Below are positions 1 through 6,214 of a stretch of 52,700 nucleotides of DNA, one piece after another; the first letter of the stretch is position 1; each line of letters opens with the position of its first letter. The DNA is taken from contig JAUXAC010000007.1 in assembly GCA_030615035.1 (NCBI GenBank), forward strand, positions 1 through 52,700, read 5' to 3'. The translations under genes were made by a program, and so were the position numbers. Source of the stretch: Dehalococcoidia bacterium (lineage in GTDB: Bacteria; Chloroflexota; Dehalococcoidia; Dehalococcoidales; RBG-16-60-22). Under the pieces are notes generated by a model. The model was given only the letters and a program-made list of their open reading frames with translations. It had not been told where the DNA came from and did not search any database.

Positions 1-333
1 CTTAGCCGTCAGCGAGACACTGACGAACCTCTTGTCTCTGTTATTGCGTTCAACTCTGACGAGTCCATCTCGTTTCAGGCGGTCGACTAATGTCGTGATA
101 TCGTGCCGCTCCCTGAATGTCCACTCTGCTATCTCAGAAGGTTTCATGGTCCCACCATTGGCAGCCAGGACTCGTAGCACTATGACCTTGATCACCGAGA
201 GCCCCTCTTTTCTGTAGAAATGAGCGTTGGCATACTTCATTGTCGCATCCGCCGCTTGCACGAACAATATAAAGGTTCTCAAGATCCTGTCTTCGTGGTC
301 TACATCTTTCAACCTGTGTACCCTGTTAGCCAT
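1..333 (-). CDS. MarR-family transcriptional regulator (partial, C-terminus off the left edge)
   Basis: Reading the minus strand from an ATG at 331-333 gives 111 uninterrupted codons to the first base of the window. The product begins MANRVHRLKDVDHEDRIL. Its middle has the winged-helix layout of MarR proteins: a first helix (SVIKVIVLRVLAANGG), then MKPSEIAEW, a recognition helix (RHDITTLVDRLKRDGLV) and a wing with R-x-x-N-x-R-D-K-R. The wing and the GLV(R/E)R segment are typical of the family. A weak GAAAGGCG lies upstream of the ATG. It is divergent from the TRAP operon, so it is a natural candidate to control that operon. The ligand cannot be told. The gene is incomplete here, not necessarily broken. 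Confidence 0.8.
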   Translation of the reverse strand, partial: MANRVHRLKDVDHEDRILRTFILFVQAADATMKYANAHFYRKEGLSVIKVIVLRVLAANGGTMKPSEIAEWTFRERHDITTLVDRLKRDGLVRVERNNRDKRFVSVSLTAK

Positions 334-497
334 TGCTTGTGTTATCGCCTTTCATCAAGTCTTGAAAAGAAAAGGATACAGCATCCTCTGGTTCGCTGCC
401 AAGACCATTGAATGGCACTTTTATGTCTCATCACGCGTGAGTATTTATATCTATCTTTTTTGAAAAAGACCTATTTATTTCTATTCCGACTAAGGGG

Positions 498-526
498 TTG
501 ACACTTAATATATGAAGTGTTAGTAT
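498..526 (+). promoter_or_regulatory. Sigma-70-type promoter of the TRAP operon
   Basis: TTGACA (498-503), a 17-base spacer and TAGTAT (521-526) form a near-consensus promoter about 130 bases before dctP. The 334-656 gap has no other gene. It holds this promoter, two dyads (ACACTT..AAGTGT at 501-520 and GTTAG..CTAAC at 519-539) and a site at 546-561 that resembles the operator of the protease promoter at 52.3 kb. Confidence 0.75.
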
Positions 527-561
527 AGCGCTTGCTAACCTATCAATGCATATATGAACTA
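501..561. promoter_or_regulatory. Operator-like dyad and repeat overlapping the TRAP promoter
   Basis: A perfect 6-bp inverted repeat, ACACTT and AAGTGT separated by 8 bases (501-520), fills the spacer between the promoter hexamers, where a repressor would block polymerase. The element ATATATGAA occurs in the spacer (506-514) and again downstream (about 550-558), roughly 42 bases apart. The divergent MarR gene next door is the obvious candidate ligand protein; that link is inferred. Confidence 0.5.
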
Positions 562-656
562 GTTAGGCACAGACCTGAACTATGAGAGGGGGGTGAGAAA
601 TGAGGTAGTACATTGGGTATTCAGCGGAAATAGAATCTTATAAAAGGAGTTTTTAG

Positions 657-1793
657 ATGAAAAAGAAAGTATTGTTAATCCCGCTGTTGTTGTTGTTAGC
701 CATGAGCTTGGTTGCTACCGGCTGTCCAGCACCGGCGCCAGCTCCAGCTCCAGCGCCAGCGCCAGCTCCAGCGCCAGCGCCAGCCCCAGCACCCACCCCC
801 GCGCCAGAAGCAGAGGTGATTACTTGGAAATCTTCGGGACATGGCCCCGCTGCCGACAAATCTCAGGTCTATCATGATAAGCTCGCCGAGGCTATCACCA
901 AGGCGAGTGGTGGGAGATTGGTCATCAAGAGCTTTGTTGGTGGTTCTGTTGCTCCAGCGACAGAAGAGATTGATGCGGTGGATAAGGGCGTCCTTCAGAT
1001 GTGTTATACTTGCCCCATGTATAACACTGATAAGTGGGCGGCGGCTGGTCTCATCAGCTCCAGACCGGGTGGACTGGCAGGCGAGTGTCTGCGTGTTTGG
1101 TTCAACTACGAGGGTGGTGCCCAACTGATGAATGAAATGATGGAGGGATTCAACGTAATGACCTTCCCCGGTGCATTAGCTCCCCTGCCCGCGGAGGTAT
1201 GGGCACATTCCACTGTTCCCATAAACTCAATGGACGACATTCGGGGATTAAAGATGCGCACTGCCGGTGATGGTGGAGCAATTATAGACCGCATGGGCGG
1301 CTCCACGGTCATGTTACCCGGCGGGGAAATCGTTGAAGCTATGCAAACCGGTGTGATTGTTGCCTTTGAGTACTCCACCCCAGCGCTAAACTGGGATATG
1401 GGCTTCCAGGATGTAGCCAAGTATGTTTACTATTCTGCAACCCGGGCTCCCAGTGACCCCCAAGTATTCTTCGTCAACAAGGAAGCCTGGGCAGAGCTTC
1501 CCGACGACCTCAAGCAACTGGTGCAGGACCTGGTGGACAAATGGACGCAGGCGGAGCACGAGTACCTGGTCTCTAAGGATATCCCGGCTACCAAGAACTT
1601 TCTAGAGTACGGCTGTGTAGTTGAGCATCTCCCTGAGGATGTGGAAAGCGCCCTACTGGCAGAAGCGAAAAAGTTTTACGATGAGAAGGCAGCTGCCGAA
1701 GCGCCTATCTACGGCAAAATACTAGAATCCATGCGCGCCTTTAGGAAGGCTTACGGTGACCAGGCGAGTCTGACTACTCCGCTGGCTAAATAA
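657..1793 (+). CDS. dctP: TRAP transporter solute-binding lipoprotein (DctP-type)
   Basis: A 378-residue extracytoplasmic receptor that would capture a substrate, usually an organic acid, and hand it to the DctQ/DctM membrane pair. The N-terminus is a lipoprotein signal (MKKKVLLIPLLLLL, then VATGC), followed by a Pro-Ala repeat tether of about 24 residues. The body fits the DctP family: the early segment SQVYHDKLAEAITKASGG, then GGSVAPATEEIDAV, and later MDDIRGLKMRTAGDGG with the conserved Arg-containing GLK(M/I)R motif that contacts carboxylates, followed by GGEIVEAMQTGVI. AAAAGGAG precedes the ATG by 7 bases. It is the first gene of a three-gene operon. The substrate is not evident; the carboxylate-binding Arg suggests an acid. 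Confidence 0.93.
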   Translation: MKKKVLLIPLLLLLAMSLVATGCPAPAPAPAPAPAPAPAPAPAPAPTPAPEAEVITWKSSGHGPAADKSQVYHDKLAEAITKASGGRLVIKSFVGGSVAPATEEIDAVDKGVLQMCYTCPMYNTDKWAAAGLISSRPGGLAGECLRVWFNYEGGAQLMNEMMEGFNVMTFPGALAPLPAEVWAHSTVPINSMDDIRGLKMRTAGDGGAIIDRMGGSTVMLPGGEIVEAMQTGVIVAFEYSTPALNWDMGFQDVAKYVYYSATRAPSDPQVFFVNKEAWAELPDDLKQLVQDLVDKWTQAEHEYLVSKDIPATKNFLEYGCVVEHLPEDVESALLAEAKKFYDEKAAAEAPIYGKILESMRAFRKAYGDQASLTTPLAK

Positions 1794-1820
1794 ATCCTGG
1801 TTGCTAGGCGGACTTAGCTT

Positions 1821-1857
1821 TACCCGACTGCCCCGATATTCTCGGGGCAGTCGGGTA
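1821..1857 (+). promoter_or_regulatory. Strong stem-loop between dctP and dctQ
   Basis: A perfect 16-bp stem (arms 1821-1836 and 1842-1857, both including the CCCGACTGCCCCGA core or its complement) with a 5-base loop. No T-run follows, so it is not a classic intrinsic terminator. Hairpins in this position of binding-protein transporter operons often protect the upstream message, which raises the receptor-to-permease ratio; that role is inferred. Confidence 0.6.
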
Positions 1858-1874
1858 ATGGTGGTTTATGAACT

Positions 1875-2384
1875 ATGAGAACTATACTCAGGACCATTGA
1901 TTCTATAAACCGGCGGGCAGGGTCGTCAGCCGGCTGGCTTTGCCTAGCTTTGGTTCTGGTGGGGACATATGACGCCATAATGAGATATGTCTTCAATGCG
2001 CCGACACTATGGGCATATGAGACCTCTTGTGTGCTGGGCGGCACAATTTATGTGGTGGGCTGGGCATATGACCATTTGCGCCACTCACACGTTAGGGTAG
2101 ACATTTTTTATGCTCGTCTCTCGCCAAGAGGAAAGGCACTTATGGATGTCATTGCCGCCGCCATATTCTTTTTCCCGTTAATGGGCATACTGGTCAAGAC
2201 TTCTATTTCGTGGATGCTGCGAGCTTGGTCAATTGGGGAGGTAATGAAGTATACCTATTGGTATCCACCAGCTGGACCATATAGAACGGTGTTTGCTGTA
2301 GCGATATGTCTCTTTGCTCTTCAAGGTTTGGCTCAATTCATCCGTGATTTATATTTCGTTATAAGGAATAAAGCGCTTGACTAA
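1875..2384 (+). CDS. dctQ: TRAP transporter small membrane subunit (DctQ-type)
   Basis: 169 residues with the four-helix layout of DctQ proteins. Helix 1 is near residues 18-36 (GWLCLALVLVGTYDAIMRYVF), and the segment TYDAIMRYVFNAPTLWAYE contains the family hallmark R-Y-x-F-N-x-P-x-x-W. A histidine-rich turn follows (YDHLRHSHVRVD), then further helices around 90-110 and 135-155. It pairs with DctM to form the membrane part of the sodium- or proton-driven TRAP carrier. It lies 81 bases after dctP, behind the hairpin, and overlaps dctM by 8 bases. Confidence 0.9.
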   Translation: MRTILRTIDSINRRAGSSAGWLCLALVLVGTYDAIMRYVFNAPTLWAYETSCVLGGTIYVVGWAYDHLRHSHVRVDIFYARLSPRGKALMDVIAAAIFFFPLMGILVKTSISWMLRAWSIGEVMKYTYWYPPAGPYRTVFAVAICLFALQGLAQFIRDLYFVIRNKALD

Positions 2385-3717
2385 CTTAAGTCCAGAGCTC
2401 ATCACCATAATAATGCTGGGTGGTATCCTGGTACTGGTCATGACCGGGTTCCCCATAGCTCTGGTGGTAGGCAGTGTCGGGTTGATAGTGGGCTATCTGG
2501 TATTCGGGGACACGGCACTTGAAATAATGTACACCCGCACCTATTCGCTGTCGCTTAACTACCCCTTTCTAGCCGTTCCACTCTTCACCTTTATGGGAGT
2601 AGTGCTGCAGCGCTCGGGGATAGCCGAAGGACTGTATGATGCGTTATACCTGTGGTTTGGTGGGTTTAGAGGTGGGCTGGCGGTAACCACTGTGGTATTT
2701 GGCACTATCCTTGCCGCCTGTTTGGGGGTGATTACCGCGGCTGTTACCATACTGACTCTCATCGCTCTTGCCCCCATGATCAAGAGGGGTTATGATAAAT
2801 CTTTAGCCTCTGGCTCGGTTGTTGCTGGCGGAACCCTGGGCATCCTCATACCGCCCAGTATTATGCTGGTTATTTACGGACCAATGGCCGGCTTATCGGT
2901 GGCAAAGATGCTCATCGCTGCTATTTTCCCCGGGCTTATCCTTTCCAGTCTATATGTTACTTACATTACCATACGATGTTTTCTCCAGCCCAAGATAGCC
3001 CCGCCTATTCCTATTGAAGAAAGGAGAGTTCCCTTTATTAAGAAAACGACCAAACTCCTTACTTCTATGGTACCCCCGGTAACGCTTATTCTGGCTGTCC
3101 TCGGCAGTATCTTTTTTGGGGTAGCCCCTCCCACCGAGGCGGCAGCGGTGGGGAGCTTTGCCGCCCTCCTCTTGAGCATGGGCTACCGAAAGTTTAGCTT
3201 TGGACTCCTAAAATATGTCGGAATTGAGACGCTGAGAGTAAGCTCCTTTGTCCTCCTGATAGGATGCCTTTGTTATGCCTTTGTCGGAATATTTATGAGC
3301 GCGGGTTGCGGAGAGGTGATATCAAATGCCATCATAAGTGCCCCCTTCGGACGCTGGGGCCCCTTTGCCATTGTAATGCTCATCGTCTTCCTGTTAGGTA
3401 TGTTTATCGAATGGATAGGTATTGTCTTCATCATAGTTCCCATAATAACGCCTATTATTGTCCAGCTTGGGTTTGACCCACTGTGGTTTGGCATGATGGT
3501 CTGCATTAACCTGCAGATGGCCTTTATGACTCCTCCCCTCGCCATGTCTATATTCGTTTGCCGGGGTACCGCTGCGCCGGAGTTGGGAGTAACCTTGGCT
3601 GACATAATCCGTGGGGTAATTCCCTTCGTTCTGCTGGTAATGGTCGGCCTTGCTCTATTTGTTATCTTCCCGCAGATAATCACCTGGCTACCAGGTCAAA
3701 TGATAACCGGATGGTAG
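2377..3717 (+). CDS. dctM: TRAP transporter large permease subunit (DctM-type)
   Basis: 446 residues, about 12 membrane segments, the usual size of DctM. Recognisable family signatures are FPIALVVGSVGL near the start, PFLAVPLFTFMGVVLQRSG, GGTLGILIPPSIMLVIYG with the conserved IPPS motif, and MAFMTPPLAMSIFVCRG near the end. The start is a TTG at 2377 with AAGGAA (2362-2367) upstream, overlapping the dctQ stop by 8 bases; an ATG at 2413 is the alternative. The overlap implies translational coupling. The operon ends here, with no clear terminator. Confidence 0.92.
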   Translation: MTNLSPELITIIMLGGILVLVMTGFPIALVVGSVGLIVGYLVFGDTALEIMYTRTYSLSLNYPFLAVPLFTFMGVVLQRSGIAEGLYDALYLWFGGFRGGLAVTTVVFGTILAACLGVITAAVTILTLIALAPMIKRGYDKSLASGSVVAGGTLGILIPPSIMLVIYGPMAGLSVAKMLIAAIFPGLILSSLYVTYITIRCFLQPKIAPPIPIEERRVPFIKKTTKLLTSMVPPVTLILAVLGSIFFGVAPPTEAAAVGSFAALLLSMGYRKFSFGLLKYVGIETLRVSSFVLLIGCLCYAFVGIFMSAGCGEVISNAIISAPFGRWGPFAIVMLIVFLLGMFIEWIGIVFIIVPIITPIIVQLGFDPLWFGMMVCINLQMAFMTPPLAMSIFVCRGTAAPELGVTLADIIRGVIPFVLLVMVGLALFVIFPQIITWLPGQMITGW

Positions 3718-4055
3718 CCTAACTACTAACCAGCCTACTCTTGCTCCCTTGACATCATTCTCTCGACAGGTGTTGTTACCCTTTCATGGAAAGAGCGCAA
3801 AAGAAAAGAGGTTATGTGTCTTATATGGACGAGTACACTTATTTGTCTTTACCTTTTTGCACTTTGCGACAGTTTGGCAAGCGAAATCCAATCTACATAT
3901 GTAATATAATTGTGCGAATGTTACATTATTTTCCTAGCTAAATAAAATTGTTCCTTTTTAACATTCTGATGTTCAGTTGTGTAGTTGAACAGAAGTCATT
4001 ATTGTTTACCATTGCACAATCGCTTGTTTTGTTACCTAATCGAACATACGCCAAT
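3718..4055. other. Intergenic region without a gene
   Basis: About 340 AT-rich bases. I find no credible open frame on either strand. The only structured element is a copy of the GTAACAA palindrome family at 4014-4035. The region looks like a rearrangement scar between the TRAP operon and the repeat cluster to its right. Confidence 0.5.
4014..4035 (+). repeat. Degenerate copy of the GTAACAA...TTGTTAC palindrome
   Basis: The core ACAATCGCTTGTTTTGTTAC matches the complement of the copy at 46366-46388 apart from the outer left bases (GCACAA instead of GTAACAA). The following CCTAA resembles the CCTCA that follows other copies. Related copies lie at 37664-37686 and 52426-52477. Confidence 0.6.
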
Positions 4056-4250
4056 TTATTTCTTTGCAGCCCTAATAACTCTTCTCACCGTTTCATGACT
4101 AACTTGATATTTTCTTGCAAGCTCTCTCAAACTCTTGGTTTTTCGTTTCTTAGTGATTTGTCTTCGTATAGAAGAAGATAGTTTCCAGGATGAAACAGCG
4201 ATATCTCTAACCCGCGGACACAGTATTTCTACTAAGTAGGCAATTTGCAC
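4056..4250 (-). pseudogene. Helix-turn-helix remnant of a recombinase-like or regulator protein
   Basis: A 64-codon frame from a GTG at 4250. The C-terminal third, SLRELARKYQVSHETVRRVI, is a clear helix-turn-helix of the kind found at the end of resolvases and in transposase-associated proteins. The frame stays open for about 11 codons upstream of the GTG (reading SKRPRGAPASEV), then meets a stop. No ribosome-binding site is evident. It sits between the 47-bp repeat and a palindrome copy, so I read it as a decayed mobile-element gene; a small functional DNA-binding protein is the alternative. Confidence 0.45.
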
Positions 4251-4298
4251 TTCAGAAGCCGGTGCCCCTCGGGGTCGCTTAGATTATGTAAACTTTGT

Positions 4299-4345
4299 AC
4301 CACCTCCCTCTCAATTGTCGGAGCTACATCCCGCACGCCCAGGGG
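4299..4345 (-). repeat. 47-bp repeat, left copy (inverted relative to 52362-52408)
   Basis: On the minus strand this stretch matches 52362-52408 on the plus strand at 46 of 47 positions. It contains GGGCGTGCGGGATGTAGC and ACAATTGAGAGGGAGGTGGT. It directly follows a tRNA 3' fragment. In one frame both copies read GVRDVA(P/T)TIEREVV, so the repeat could derive from coding DNA. Confidence 0.85.
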
Positions 4346-4355
4346 GTCATTACTA

Positions 4356-4390
4356 GTAGGAGAGGTTGGATTCGAACCAACGACCTTCGG
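4356..4390 (-). pseudogene. tRNA 3'-end fragment
   Basis: On the minus strand the T-arm is intact: GTTGG, loop TTCGAAT, CCAAC (4365-4381). It is preceded by a variable-loop-like GGTC and followed by an acceptor 3' strand CTCTCCT and A. Upstream I find no anticodon stem-loop, D-arm or matching AGGAGAG 5' strand, so this is a fragment and not a working gene. Such 3' ends are typical leftovers of integrase attachment sites. Confidence 0.55.
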
Positions 4391-4429
4391 AATGTCCGTG
4401 TAATATCCTTCTTTAATAAACAAGGGCAA

Positions 4430-5059
4430 TTAAGTGACCTGATATACCCAGACCTGATGATATACGTCTGGCTCCCCCTTGGGGAGTGGTTGGAACTTCT
4501 CGCTTACTTCCACGAGCTTCCACTTACCTTCTGACTCTAGAGCCGTCTGTTTTTCCTTGAAGCCACTGTTCTCGTATACATCAGGGCGGAGGCTGAAAGC
4601 AATGTAGCCGCCAGGCTTGGTGGTACGAACCAGTTCATCAAAGGAACTGGCTGGGGCATGGGCTACAGTAAGTACACCAACGCTTATTACGGCATCAAAA
4701 GAGTCAGTGGCAAAGTCTAAGGGCTCTCCCATTACCATCTGGTGGAATTCTCGGTACACATTTTTCTTATGCGCTTCCTCTAACATGCCTTGTGATAAGT
4801 CCATGGCGACTAAATTATTGTAGCCGATGTTGGCTAGAATCTCTCCCACCAGTCCAGTGCCTGCCCCAGCATCCAAGATTCTTGCCTGTTTGGGCACGTA
4901 CTTGGCAAAGTACTCGGCAGCTAGCTGTGGTCCTAGCCACCCAAAATCCTTTTCAAGGTCAGCATCATAGTCCCTAGCCCACAGGTCATACCGCTCGGCT
5001 AATTCTTGGTTGTTGCTGGAAGAGTAAATCCACTGGACTTTGCTTTGTTTCTTCATCAT
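4430..5059 (-). CDS. Class I SAM-dependent methyltransferase (METTL27/WBSCR27-like)
   Basis: 209 residues. Motif I of the Rossmann methyltransferase fold is ARILDAGAGTGLVGEILA (about 67-84). It is followed by an acidic residue in the AMDLSQGML strand, which would bind the ribose of SAM, and then FDAVISVGVLTVAHAP and KPGGYIAFSLRPDVY. The overall pattern resembles the Williams-Beuren syndrome region 27 group. The substrate is unknown. ATG at 5057-5059 has GGAAAGGAGCTT just upstream. It ends beside the tRNA fragment and repeat cluster, so the 3' boundary of the gene coincides with a rearrangement junction, but the protein itself looks complete. Confidence 0.85.
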   Translation of the reverse strand: MMKKQSKVQWIYSSSNNQELAERYDLWARDYDADLEKDFGWLGPQLAAEYFAKYVPKQARILDAGAGTGLVGEILANIGYNNLVAMDLSQGMLEEAHKKNVYREFHQMVMGEPLDFATDSFDAVISVGVLTVAHAPASSFDELVRTTKPGGYIAFSLRPDVYENSGFKEKQTALESEGKWKLVEVSEKFQPLPKGEPDVYHQVWVYQVT

Positions 5060-5184
5060 AAGCTCCTTTCCACGGTAAGTTACTCATAAATCAGCCACAA
5101 AGTCGTAAACACTATACCACTATTTAGGAAAATAAAAAAGACAGGATGACTGTAGATAGTTGCCTCCATTTCCGCCAAGCGGTC

Positions 5185-5213
5185 TTGACAACCAAGTGCA
5201 GTCGGCATATTCT
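5185..5213 (+). promoter_or_regulatory. Promoter of the MetH-activation-like gene
   Basis: TTGACA (5185-5190), 17 bases, TATTCT (5208-5213), about 110 bases before the start of the next plus-strand gene. The remaining untranslated leader shows no riboswitch that I recognise; in particular I see no B12-box. Confidence 0.6.
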
Positions 5214-5321
5214 GAGCGGTATGAGCAGTGACGGATGAAGATTACTCACTGCGAGTCAAAAATGGAAAAGCCAGCTTAGCAGGAGTAGAATTGCTCTCTA
5301 GATAAGAATGGGGGGAGCATT

Positions 5322-6023
5322 ATGGAAGTACTGAATAGTATTCCAATCAAGCTAGATTTAGAAGTAGTTTTAAAACGAATGCATGTACGTAACAAAACTG
5401 AGACTATTGTAGATAACGTTCAGGAATTGATTGAGATTGTTCGTCCTATAGCTAAACCCAAAGCTATTTATGAAGTTTCCTATGTAGAGAATAAAAATGA
5501 AGACTCACTAGATATCGGTGGTGTGAGGTTTACCAGTCGTGTTCTCAGGGTTAATTTGGATAAAGTGGAGCGGGTTTTTCCATATATTGTAACGTGTGGC
5601 AGAGAGGTAGACGAAATAGTTTTCCCACCTGATGAATTCATAAAAAGTTATTATCTGGATCAAATTAAGGAAACGGTTTTAGTTTCAGCTAGAAGCTATC
5701 TTGAGGATTACTTAAAACGGAATTATGCACTTGGACAGCTATCAAGAATGGCACCAGGAGCCGGGTCTGTAGAGGATTGGCCAATAGCGCAGCAAGAAAA
5801 GCTGTTTTCAATCTTTGGTGGTCGAGTTAAAGTTGAAAACCTGACCGGGGTAAAGCTGACCGACAAGTTCTTAATGATTCCAATAAAATCGGTGTCTGGA
5901 ATATTTTTCCCAACTGAGATTAGGTTTGAAGCTTGCCAGTTATGCCCAAGGGATACGTGTATGGGAAGGCGAGCACCCTATGATCCAGATTTGGTTAAGA
6001 AATACAGGAGAGCCGTCTTGTAG
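5322..6023 (+). CDS. Vitamin B12-dependent methionine synthase activation-domain-like protein
   Basis: 233 residues resembling a stand-alone version of the C-terminal activation domain of cobalamin methionine synthase, which reductively reactivates oxidised cobalamin with SAM. Visible signatures are YIVTCGREVDE, then LSRMAPGAGSVEDWPI (the PG-G-DWP-x-x-Q region), LFSIFGGRVKV, IPIKSVSGIFFP and the Cys-rich end CQLCPRDTCMGRRAPYD. A C-x2-C-x4-C pattern of this kind is seen in the small stand-alone members near corrinoid methyltransferases. GGGGGAGC precedes the ATG. It is divergent from the corrinoid activator gene, so its partner is probably the corrinoid system next door and not a methionine synthase. 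Confidence 0.8.
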   Translation: MEVLNSIPIKLDLEVVLKRMHVRNKTETIVDNVQELIEIVRPIAKPKAIYEVSYVENKNEDSLDIGGVRFTSRVLRVNLDKVERVFPYIVTCGREVDEIVFPPDEFIKSYYLDQIKETVLVSARSYLEDYLKRNYALGQLSRMAPGAGSVEDWPIAQQEKLFSIFGGRVKVENLTGVKLTDKFLMIPIKSVSGIFFPTEIRFEACQLCPRDTCMGRRAPYDPDLVKKYRRAVL

Positions 6024-6040
6024 GCCTCTCTCGGCTCTCC
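6007..6040 (+). terminator. Hairpin at the end of the MetH-activation-like gene
   Basis: GGAGAGCCG (6007-6015) pairs with CGGCTCTCC (6032-6040), a 9-bp GC-rich stem overlapping the stop codon. No T-run follows, so termination is uncertain. The rest of the gap to 6214 holds nothing I can support. Confidence 0.4.
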
Positions 6041-6214
6041 TCGCTTACCAAAAAGTGGTTAATCGTTGCCATCAGGCTGAATGACCTCTTGATAAAACCA
6101 TCCTTTTTTCTTAGAAGTACTGTTACCTCAACAAGAATTTCTATTCAGAATCAGACTCATTAAGTTCTGCCACAATATTTGGCACATTAGCCATTCCCGT
6201 AATATGTAGCGCTG

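Noticed and set aside
32..463. Three short plus-strand frames at the left end
   Set aside because: They are antisense to, or overlap, the MarR gene on the minus strand, which has clear winged-helix features.
727..812. Tandem repeat in the 5' part of dctP considered as a CRISPR or VNTR locus
   Set aside because: It is the in-frame Pro-Ala linker of a lipoprotein (period of 6 bases); no spacers.
4232..4429. 65-codon minus-strand frame with VVGSNPTSPTSND
   Set aside because: The VGSNPTS string is the usual mistranslation of a tRNA T-arm. The frame covers the tRNA fragment and the 47-bp repeat, so I do not call it a protein.
6130..6214. Short frame reading MANVPNIVAELNESDSE after the corrinoid activator
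   Set aside because: Only 17 codons, no family and no clear ribosome-binding site.
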